64,000 bases of DNA from Drechslerella dactyloides (Eukaryota; Ascomycota; Orbiliomycetes; Orbiliales; Orbiliaceae). The notes below the pieces were generated by a model, which worked only from the letters and a program-made list of their open reading frames with translations, made no database searches and was not told the DNA's origin. Each line of letters begins with the position of its first letter. Positions within the stretch are counted from its first letter, which is position 1. Where the stretch lies: contig JAGTWJ010000003.1 of assembly GCA_020064725.1 (NCBI GenBank), positions 2,294,001 through 2,358,000 on the forward strand, read 5' to 3'. The position numbers and the translations under genes were made by a program. Shown piece by piece: positions 23,245 through 32,765 of the stretch.

Positions 23245-24864
23245 ATGAAGAAGGGTGCAATCCTCCTGGCCGCTCTCGCGAGCTCGGTCGTGGCCATACC
23301 CGCCTTCCCTGGTGCTGAGGGCATGGGTAAAGAAGCTACAGGTGGTCGAGCGGGCACTCACTACCTCGTCACGAACCTGAACGATTCTGGCTCCGGCTCC
23401 CTCCGCGATGCCGTCTCGCAGTCCAACCGCATCGTCACCTTCGCTGTGGGCGGGACGATCAAAATCAGCTCCCGCATCGTTGTCGCCTCCCGCGTCACCA
23501 TCCTCGGGCAGACCGCCCCCGGTGACGGCATCGCCACCTACGGCAACGGATGGTCCTTCTCGAACGCCCACCAGTCCATCGTCCGCTACATTCGCATCCG
23601 CATGGGCAAGGGCGGGGACTCCGGCAAGGACGCCATCACCATCGCCGATGGGGATGTTATGATCTTCGACCACGTCAGCGTCTCCTGGGGCCGCGACGAG
23701 ACGTTCTCAATCAACGGCGCGGCGACGAACATCACGATCCAGGACTCCATCATCGCGCAGGGCCTCGAGACGCACTCGTGCGGCGGGCTGATGCAGACCG
23801 ACGGCGGTATCTCCCTCTTCCGCAACCTCTACATCGACAACAAGACCCGCAATCCAAAGGTCAAGGGCGTCAACGACTTTACCAACAACGTCGTCTACAA
23901 CTGGGGCGGCGGCGGCGGGTACATCGCCGGCGACTCGGACGGGCAGTCCCGCGCCAACATTGTCAACAATTACTTCATCAGCGGTCCGAGTACCTCCGTC
24001 ACCGCCTTTACGAGAGGCAATGCGAATTTCCAAGGCTACGTAAAGGACAACTACTACGATCCAAACCAGAACGGCGTCCTCGACGGCACGATCCTCGGCG
24101 CCGCATCGTCCAATTACGGCGGCATGGTCATCGTCACCACGCGGTTCAACTACCCCGGTCCCGCAAACTTAATGACCGCGCCGAACGCCCTGACGTACGT
24201 CCTCGCGAACGTCGGCTGCTCCAAGGTCCGCGATGCCACGGACAAGAAACTCGTAACAGAAGTCCAGTCGTGGGGTAAATCCGGACAGTTGATCAGTGAC
24301 GAGACCGCCTCGCCGATGAGCTATAGCTCGTCCGCGCTGAACGGCGGCACACGATGGATCGACACGGACGGCGACGGTATCCCCGACGATGCGGAAATTC
24401 GCATGGGCACCGACCCCAATCGTGCGGACTCGATGGAGGATAAAGATGGCAATGGGTATAAGAACATTGAAGACTGGGCCAACTCGCTGTTGTCGGGCTC
24501 GGGTTCGAACCCTGCGACCACTACGAGCGGGACTACCACTACGTCATCGAGGACGACGACTACGTCTTCAAGGACCACTACCACGTCGTCGAGGACAACT
24601 ACCAGCAGCAGCAGGACTACGACGCTGGCGACGACCGCTACGCCGACGGGGGCGATGCAGACCCAGTGGGGACAATGCGGGGGGCTTTCATGGACGGTAA
24701 GTTTAGTATTCACGTAGACAGCGTGCTACGTTATATAGTCTCGAGACGGAAGCTACTTATGATGGATAGAGACTGACGACTGTTTGATATAGGGCCCGAC
24801 GCTCTGTGCCCCGCCTGCGACGACGTGCGCGTATTCGAACGACTTTTACTCTCAGTGTCTGTGA
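23245..24864 (+). CDS. Secreted pectate-lyase-like beta-helix enzyme with C-terminal CBM1
   Basis: Two exons, 23245-24696 and 24793-24864 (phase 0, GTAAGT...TAG), giving 507 aa. A signal peptide (about 1-17) is followed by a right-handed beta-helix domain of the pectate lyase type (about 18-350), opening with PAFPGAEGMGKEATGGRAG. It contains GQTAPGDGI, VRYIRIRMGKGGDSGKDA and FDHVSVSWGRDETFS. TRNPKV carries the arginine expected to act as base in family PL1. Such enzymes cut polygalacturonate by beta-elimination using calcium. Next comes a D-x-D-x-D-G calcium-loop segment (about 373-415). A Thr/Ser-rich linker with repeated SSRTTTT units (about 430-465) leads to a CBM1 cellulose-binding module (472-507), with WGQCGG, CAPP and YSQCL. 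The second exon encodes 23 residues of the CBM1. The exact substrate is not determined. Confidence 0.88.
24526..24625 (+). repeat. ACTACSTCG-type linker repeat in the lyase gene
   Basis: Tandem, slightly diverged copies of a 21-24 nt unit encode the SSRTTTT linker between the catalytic and CBM1 domains. It is a typical expandable O-glycosylated linker. Confidence 0.8.
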
Positions 24865-25114
24865 GCGTATAAATCCAACTGTCCCACTATCTTGTTTATA
24901 TGTAATGTATGTGTATATATGAAACTTCGGTCGAGTTACGACGCTATGAAATACGGTTTTATATTTTATCGTCATTGGGGATTCAGAGCCATTTTCTTTG
25001 CAGATGATAAACTTTTATTATCGGGTGCACGATGAATTATCGTGCAGATTTCAATGATATACCTACTATACATTACGAGCTATACGATGTCGATAACCGC
25101 AGATATCAATCCAA

Positions 25115-26543
25115 TCAACTCGGCTTGTGATACTTTGACGGCACAAACGGCATCTTTGTAACCACCGCCTTCCGCACCTTACCCCTCACCTGCACACCGA
25201 GCTCCGTCCCGCTCTTCTTGTACGCATCTTCCACGTACCCCATTGCGATATTTGTACCCAACGTGGGACTCGGACAACCGCTGGTGATGTACCCGATTTT
25301 CTTCTCCCCCGTCGCATCGACGATGACGGTACCCTCTCGCGCCGGCGCACCCGTTACGGCGAGTCCCACGCGCCGCATCGTGCAGCCGTCCTTCAATTGC
25401 GACAGGATCTTGCTCGCGCCGGGAAAGTCGCCTCGTGCGCGACGGGTCTTCGCGACGACCCAGGCTAGCGATCCCTCGATTGGCGTTATGCTTTCGGTCA
25501 GATCGTGGCCGTACAGACACATGCCCGCCTCCAGCCGTAGTGAGTCACGCGCGCCTAACCCCGCGAGTTTCGTAACGCCGCCGTTCGCGGAGAGGAGGGC
25601 TTCCGTGAAGGCGTCGGCATATTCGCCGGGGACAGAGATCTCAAACCCGTCTTCACCCGTGTATCCGCCGCGGGCGATGTGCAGCGGCACGTGTCCCCCG
25701 TCGACAAGGGCAGTCGCGAACCGCGATTGCCCGAAATATAGAGTGTCGAGGGGTTCTTGATCGGCGGGCAGGATGCTTGCCAGCACGTCCTTGGCGAGGG
25801 GACCCTGCAGCGCTACCAGCGCTTGATCGTTCATGACATCATGTCGCACCTTGTCGCTTGCGCCGTCGCGGTTGTTCCATTCCTGCAGACGGTCGGAGAA
25901 GTATGCTAGGTCCTTGGTGCGGCAGCCGGCGTTGGTGACGACGTAGAAGGCTGTATCTAGGTGTTTTGTAATGATTGTGTCGTCGAGGATGCCGCCGTCC
26001 GGGAGCAGCAGGACGGAGAGCGTGGAGGTGAAGGGCTGGAGGGACTTGAGGTCTGATGGCGTCAGACTCTCAAGAAACGCCAGGGCCGACGCTCCAGTGA
26101 ATTGATGTTGCTAAATTACAAGAAAACATTAATTACTACCCGTGGATGCGTAAGTGTACAGTTTGGTTTGGGGGACGCACCACCATGTGAGAGACGTCGA
26201 AGAGGCCGCATTTCTCGCGCACGTGGCGGTGGCTGTCGCCGATGCTCTGGTCTTGATATTGCACCGGCATATCGAAGCCGCCAAACTCGACCATCTTGCC
26301 GCCGTGACGGACATGCAGCGCATGCAACGGCGTCTTTTGGACGGCCGCGGGTGCGTCCGACGCGTGTCTAACCTGCTGGATGCGGGTGCATTGTCGCGGG
26401 GTAGGAGTGTGCATCGGGAGCGGGGTTGCCAGAACCCGCGGCCGGAGCAGCGTCGAGATTGTCCGCTGCTGGAGATGCAAATGGCATTGTCGCGAGAGGT
26501 CGACAGCCAGTCTGCGACTGCGGGTGAGCGTCCTTGAAGCCAT
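25115..26543 (-). CDS. GCV1: Aminomethyltransferase, glycine cleavage system T-protein
   Basis: Two exons: 26181-26543 and 25115-26110 (70-nt intron, GTGCGT donor, TAG acceptor, phase 0), giving 452 aa. In the mitochondrial glycine decarboxylase complex it transfers the methylene group from the H-protein lipoyl arm to tetrahydrofolate and releases ammonia. The first 55 or so residues are rich in Arg, Ser and Thr with few acids, as in a presequence. Family motifs include HALHVRHGGKMVEFGGFDMPVQY-like sequence, GLFDVSHMV across the splice, QDxALVALQGP, GGYTGEDGFEI, GLGARDSLRLEAGMCLYGHD and IGYITSGCPSPTLG near the end. An upstream in-frame ATG at 26783 was rejected because the presequence fits the 26543 start better. 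Confidence 0.95.
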
Positions 26544-27139
26544 ATTGTGAACTGCGGGGTTGCAGGTTCTTTGTCCTGTGGTGAGGGTGCGTACGGTGTG
26601 GAGAGGTTGAAGTTTTGTTCCGACGTTGAGGTGTCGGCGGGGAGTTCCCGGCGAGTTCCCGGGGACGATGGACTCGCGGCGGCGGCGGGCCGATGAGCAT
26701 CGCTCGCTCCCGGGAGCTGCCACGTGGGTCCGGGGGGCTACCTCGCTCAACACGGTGCGACCACAAATTCCAACAGGAGCCATAGACCCGGAGCACTAGT
26801 GTGATTTTGATTGGTGGTCTATGGCCTACATCAACTTTTCGGTGTAAGATCCATTGCTGAGGAATATTGAGGCTCAATCGCCGGGGCTAATCAGGCATTC
26901 TTGCAAAGGATGTTTAGTATATCAGATCGACTGAGTATTCCCAATCGGTCATCACAATGCTTCTCATTGGAAATTTAGGGCTTCAAGGCCGGGACACTTC
27001 GATACGTTTTAGAATTCTCTCCGTTGCAGCCACATCCAACCTACGCCACAAGCCCGTACATGCGACAAGTAATCGCCCTCTTTCCCTCAACTATCATACC
27101 TTATCACGACATCACGCACACTGCATAGCTATAACCACG
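26544..27139. other. Intergenic region 5' of GCV1
   Basis: Holds the GCV1 promoter on the minus strand and the leader of the doubtful small gene on the plus strand. Frames extend upstream from both genes, but their sequence is not protein-like. No additional feature seen. Confidence 0.45.
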
Positions 27140-27567
27140 ATGGACGACCTTAACTCCAACATGCCAAAACGGAAGGCCGAAGCCCCGCTCCCCAAATTAA
27201 TTCCCCCCGGCGCCCGTATCACAGTCAGGAGAGTTTACACCGCGGTGGCGAAATACCGCAAAGAAATCGCTGCCACTCCTGCTGCGCCAAAACGCAAAAC
27301 TTTGGACGTCGTCGCCAGTGAATCGACTGGGGAGCCCAAGTTGAAGCAGCACAAAGGGGAGCATGAGTATGCTAGCGAGAGCAGTCTTGATGCATCGCCG
27401 TGTAGGCGCAAGGGACGGAAAGAGCCTACGCGCGATGTCCTCGATGGAAGAGATGCGAACACGGTATGTAAATTTTATGGTCGAGAAATTATCAGCCGAC
27501 CCGAGAGTGTCGATTTCATTAACGCTATGGGTAGGACGGGTCGCCGACCAAGCATGGATCAATCTGA
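27140..27567 (+). CDS. Small basic hypothetical protein
   Basis: A two-exon model (27140-27463 and 27535-27567, GTATGT donor, TAG acceptor) gives 118 aa; without splicing the frame would run to 27604. The product is Lys/Arg-rich (KRKAE, PKRK, RRKGRK) with an acidic-polar middle and looks disordered and possibly nuclear. I recognise no domain. The ATG context (ACGATGG) is good. Support is limited to one open frame plus a strong donor site, so it may not be a real gene. Confidence 0.3.
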
Positions 27568-30073
27568 GCATATATTCTGCGCCGTCCTATGCTTAGATTT
27601 GTAGGTGCTACAACCGGGTGCTCATCCTGGTGAGTAGGATCCGACCGGGGTCCTTATCGCAGGTATCACGGCTGATGTTGCTGACTTGGGAAGCTATAGG
27701 CATTCTCCAGCCCGGATAATAGGTCTTAAGATCTTGCGGATGTGAATCCATGGAACCTGGGAACAGCTCGGAAATATGCTCCTCCTCTGAATCGTTTCTG
27801 TATACTTCTTTAAGTGCAATATCAGGCCTTTTATCATATGTGCCTCAATGCATGTGGCTGGGATCATTGTTTCATCCGATGTATTCTTTCTCATGCTCGA
27901 TACGGAAATCCAGGTACTACGTATTCAATGGCAGATTATAGGCCGCGAGAAGCCGACATGTCGACACTTGGCTGATACACGCGTTTCCGGGTGCATACAC
28001 CGGATGCAGTTAGATACCTCATGATATGCGAAGAAAAGCTTGAATTTCCCAAGAGTCGTGACTCGGGGATAATGAATTAATGCACACCCTTGTGCATCTC
28101 AAGGCAGACGAATGTTGTGATACCACATCAGGAAGGCAGAGAAACCGGAAGGCGCAACTTCTTAATCTCCCCACCAGAAATCGGTGCGGGAATATCGATT
28201 CCTGTTCATACCATGGCTTCAATATATATCAAAAACTTCTTCATTACGTATACCGTTGTTAAGTCCAGCGTTGAAGCCAGACGCTCTCATAGAAAGTCAA
28301 AATGCCAGTTTAACGTTTGCCCTTGCACGTGATTAGTACGATGCCGACTTATCGGCTCGATGCTACACTAATTAAATCTCACCCTTGCGGCCCGGCCCCG
28401 GCTGCATGATGTTGACGTAACTTTCGCTCTTTGGTAAGCGCGAAAACATGAAACTTAAGCAACTGCGCGGCTAAGTATTGGCAGATATATCTCTAGCCCT
28501 TCCTTGTTGCCCGATAAGGCAGTTGATAGGAATGAGGATCAGCGAGCATCTAGTGGGATTTCGAACTGTTTTTTGAGATTGCGATTGCGATCGCGATCGA
28601 TCTCTTGTCTAGAAGTCTGGTCGCGAATTTCATTTATTGCTAGGATCAAAAAAATTTTGCGACTCGAGTCTCAAATGACATTGCACGCACCATGGATACA
28701 AATGAACGCCACCCCGCGATGTGCACCGGCCTTAATTTCTTTGGGCTGGAGGCTAGGTTAACGACGTATTTGAGTGTCACAACTAGTTGTACAAGCGAAT
28801 CACGAAGCACTTCTCGGCCATCTCAAGATACTGCGAACGTGCACAGAACTGAAGGGAGGATGTCCATTTTATCGAATCAACCTTGTTGGGATCCAGCCCT
28901 GCCGCGTTGCGCGTAAACACTAGCGAGATAGCTTTACGTTAAGCTACCGGCGAGACATGTCTAGGCTTTCCGCTGAGGCGCAGATACATCTTGACGGAGT
29001 CGCCTTTGATAGATAGCGGTTACGATATCTCTTTTGACTTAATGACATATTCCTTACTGAACACCTTGCTTGGTTTCGTCTTATTGACTACATGTATACA
29101 TTTGCTTTAATTTCGATATCGTGTGGAGGCCTGATGGAACCTTCCCTGTGTGATGCTTGGGCTTGGCTAGATATATAGATGATCAAGGCATTATTTCTTC
29201 GATCTTCTCGTTTGGAAATCAAAGTTAAATGCAGCGATATAAGCTCATGCGCTATATGGACAACTTTCAAGCTTCCTGAGATAGCCGCCAAGCTTCCTGC
29301 TCGAACCTGAGCAACCGTGCTGACCTGAAGTTAGTTAAAGCCCTAAAAATCTCGCGGTTCTTTCCTGCGCAACCTGGTAATTTATACCTTGCGGGCATGA
29401 CTAATGCGGCAGGCTCACTAGTTATAATCACGAATATACACATTATCCTTGTATTTGCGACTGGAACGACATTTTAGGTTGAGTTGCTCGGTTCTGTCAA
29501 TTCATGCTCGGACTATGGCGACTCAGACCTTCTCGGGAAGGGTCACCCAAGCGAGCAACCCTAGCCGGTAACTTGGATACCCTGGAAATCTTATTCTCAT
29601 GGTAACCACCGAATTTTGCAGCTCTGCCATCAAATCGTAGATACTTCGGACAATATAGATAGACTGACCAGGCTAAGAGTGGCTGTGAGGCCCCGGAGCA
29701 ATGGATTACGTATCTCACTGTTGCTTCAAAGAACTTACAAGCGCGTTGATTGATTCAACCTTTCATTTTTACGCAATATCTCTTCTAATGATCGGTATAT
29801 AAACAACACTGTCTTTTTTATGCTATCGTTATCCATTCTTCCAAAATACGCCACTGTCTTTCCTTTTTAGTATCTTTCTCCGCGGTCTGCTCTATCTATA
29901 TCTGTAGCTCTGTATCCGATCATTCATCCACACTCGTTGGCCGATTTCATGTAACCGCAGCCCTCTAGATAATTCTCCCTTAAAGTCCTTCAGGATCTGA
30001 GCTAAATATATAACCATATTAAAGATTCGACTCTGTATCAGTTAGAAGGCTCGACATAGCGTTATAGCTCCGA
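27568..30073. other. AT-richer gene-free block
   Basis: 2.5 kb without a frame longer than about 85 codons on either strand, visibly richer in A and T than the neighbouring genes. It could be old repeat-derived DNA eroded by mutation, but no transposon motif remains. Its right end carries the promoter of the next gene. Confidence 0.5.
29796..29803 (+). promoter_or_regulatory. Possible TATA box of the secreted orphan gene
   Basis: TATATAAA lies about 270 nt before the ATG at 30074. C/T-rich sequence follows at 29840-29900, as expected around a fungal transcription start. Confidence 0.4.
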
Positions 30074-32114
30074 ATGGTTGCTCCTAAGTTTTTATCACTA
30101 TTATTCTCCGTTGGGTTCTTGAGTCTGCAAGTCGCTTCAAGCCCAGCACCAGTTCGCAATTATGATCATATCGCGGGGAAACGAGATGTCGATACTCATC
30201 GCTCCCGATCGAATGCTGCCGCTGCGAAGAGGCAACCTCACCGGCGCGGTAACCCAACCCCATCATCACACAGCCCTGCGATTGCCAAGGCCATGGAAGA
30301 CGCGATGATATTAGCACCAATTCTTGAGGATGATCTTCTTCCACCGCACTTGGAAAAGAGAGCGGACGACTTATCGAGACTGGATCTTCTACAGGAAGTC
30401 ACAATGATGTACGGCGGTCATGCTGGTAAGTCGCTTACTCCCCTTGTCATTATACATATATCTGTGATATATGGAGTTGTATACATCGGAGCAATCAACT
30501 GACTTTCGGATACTTTGGCTTGTAAAAGTTAATGAGCAGATGTACTTGGCCAACATGACACTTCATGCGCCGGACCCAAAGCATCCACTCATCATGATGG
30601 AGAAATTCGCCACGCTGACGTCGAGTTCGGCGTGCACCGTCCCCGACAAGGAGCTTACGATTAAGTTCAAGTCAAAGGAGGCGATGGATGTGGTGTCCGA
30701 AAGCTGGAACCACATCAATGGGAACGTCGACGATTTCTTCTACCTGATTGCGAATGATCGGAGCTGCTGCCCGGATGGACAGCGTCACCCATATAGAGTT
30801 GATGCCGTGAAGTATGAGCCGGCAGCTCTTACGGCAATCCTTACTATTGAGGGTATGGAGTGGGAAGATGTCGCCGGCAATTTTGAACTGAACCTTGGTC
30901 GATACAATGTTCCAAAGCACACTAAACGGCACGCCCACACTACCGAGCTCACGAAGAGATTCTTCAATCCCGGCGAGCTTGCTATCAAGCTCATCACCAA
31001 GCTTGGGATAGCTCCCCGTATTGACTATCTTGAGTCCCTCTACATTGATATGAGCATGGGCAGTTCAGAACGGAAGGAGATTTTATCCGACCCCTTCCAC
31101 GAAGAAAAATATCTCGAGGTCAACTGCGTTGATTGTTACGTTCGCGGTGGGATGGAGATTGGTCTTCGCTGCAAGGCCGAGAAGGGCAAAATCAAGGATT
31201 TATTCGTCTTTGCTCAGCCGAAAAATCTCACGGCGAAGCTCGCCGTGGAATTTAAAACCGAAGCACCAACCGGAGAGCCGTTAGACTATTCGCAGAGTAT
31301 GCTACCCGATTTGGCTATCCCTGGGTTGTCCATCCCCAAAATCTTCACATTCGGTCCCTCCATTCAGTTCAACGCTGGCGTCAACGTCTATTTTCTTGGC
31401 ATCGTAAATGCGACCGCTGGCGTTGAGGTTAAGATCCCGGACTCGGCGTTCATAGTCGCTGATATAGTTGGACCCAAGAGCGGGGCCACGGGATTCGATG
31501 CTGTCAAAACTGACACCTCGTTCCGTGTGGATGAAGCCACCGCAAAACTAGAGGCCGGCGCCTACGTCGGGCCAGCTTTGGCTTTCGGTATCAAAGCCCT
31601 AGAAAAATTCGGATACGAGGCGGTCGTGCAGGTGAAGATGCCATATGTCGCCGCTCGGGGCTGGGTGGGATATGAATCAGCAGGCATCTGCCCCGACTCC
31701 GAGGAAGATAGCACCACGACAACTGGTGTTAGGGTTCATCTAGTTTGCGATTTCGAAATCTGGCTCGAGGTTGGCTCCGCTGACTCGAACATACCAACGC
31801 CGTTTTGGCTACCCGAGGTTAGTAGAATCCTTTGGGACTACGAAGGGCCAGCCAAGGAATTCTGCAAGCCGTTTCCGATCCCTGGGCTCTCGGATCGACC
31901 AGCAAAAGGTCTAGCTGCGGGCCCAGCTCCAGGAAAGGCTCACGTTGTACCTACGAGCCTCAAGCCTGCTGCTCCCGCTCCAGTGGCTCCAGGCTCGTCT
32001 GTCGTTCCTCGGAAATCTTCAAGCTCCGGAAAACTAAGGCCTAACAACGATATGATTCTCACTATGATTAAGCGGCCTCCACCGGCCGAGGCTACACCTT
32101 TGATAATCGACTGA
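30074..32114 (+). CDS. Large secreted protein of unknown function (DUF7029/DUF7223-like)
   Basis: Two exons, 30074-30425 and 30529-32114 (GTAAGT donor, AAAAG acceptor), giving 645 aa. A signal peptide (about 1-22) is followed by Lys-Arg pairs (GKR at about 36, AKR at about 52, EKR at about 97, and TKR pairs near 260-275) that could be cut by the kexin protease. The segment around LTIKFKSKEAMDVVSESW...DFFYLIANDRSCC resembles the N-terminal domain, and VNCVDCYVRGGMEIGLRCKAEKG the second domain, of large uncharacterised fungal extracellular proteins that I recall as DUF7029 and DUF7223. That assignment is from memory of pattern and is tentative. The end is Pro/Ser/Ala-rich and lacks a hydrophobic GPI signal. 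No enzyme motif is visible. It sits between an AT-rich block and MAK21. Confidence 0.72.
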
Positions 32115-32765
32115 TCTTGCTACGCGCACAACTGTCACGAATGGTTTGGACTCGCTCATAGCCTTGTCTACGTATCACTTTCGATTGGCGTTATATTACT
32201 TTTTTTTCACGCACGGGTGGTATGATATGGACGATGTTATTCTCTATTTTTCTTCTCAGCGAAGATACCAGTTTTGAATTTTTGTTTTTTCATATACGAG
32301 ATACCTAATGAAGGTTCTAGAATGCATACAACGATACTTTATGCTTGTATATAATGAGATTCGCGCACATGTACAATTTGCAGCCAGCTATAGATACCTT
32401 GAGTTCACCTGCGCAGCTGCGCATACATGCTTTGTTTACCTAGCGATCAACTTTACCTAAAATGATCGAATAGTTTTAATTTTAAATTGCAATATGTAGC
32501 TTCAGTTAGCGACACTTTACATTAGTGGCTCTAGCTATCTAGCGACGATTTTTACGAGACCAGTGATGCGAAGGTATCCGGTCGAGGTAATCGGAGCATG
32601 AGACTGAGGAACAGACATGTTGCATATTTTGCGTTGCATCTCTTCCGCCAAGCAACGCTGGTCGCACCAGTTTTTTTTTCCGCTTTCGCGACAAGACCGC
32701 GCACCTGTCAACGTTCACGTTTCCCACAATCTCCCAGGCTACCAGTCCACCAGCCTCACGACAAG
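32115..32765. other. Intergenic region and MAK21 promoter
   Basis: 651 nt, AT-rich to about 32530, then a short leader with T10 at 32671-32680. An in-frame ATG at 32598 would add 56 residues to MAK21, but that extension crosses the T-run and lacks the family's usual start. Confidence 0.5.

Noticed and set aside
23550..24278. 242-codon frame overlapping the pectate-lyase gene
   Set aside because: Shifted-frame shadow, rich in Arg and His, inside a clearly coding exon.
24495..24520. Sequence resembling the T-arm of a tRNA (GGTTCGAACCC)
   Set aside because: It lies within the lyase coding exon and no acceptor stem or anticodon arm can be drawn around it.
24321..24713. Minus-strand frame with VVVLDDVVVV repeats
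   Set aside because: Antisense of the Thr-rich linker repeat of the lyase gene.
26544..26783. Upstream in-frame ATG extending GCV1 by 80 residues
   Set aside because: The start at 26543 gives a standard mitochondrial presequence; the extra sequence contains acidic and Pro-rich stretches untypical of one.
32598..32765. Upstream in-frame ATG adding 56 residues to MAK21
   Set aside because: The extension passes through a T-run and is unlike the Lys-rich start expected; the ATG at 32766 (AAGATGG) is in good context.
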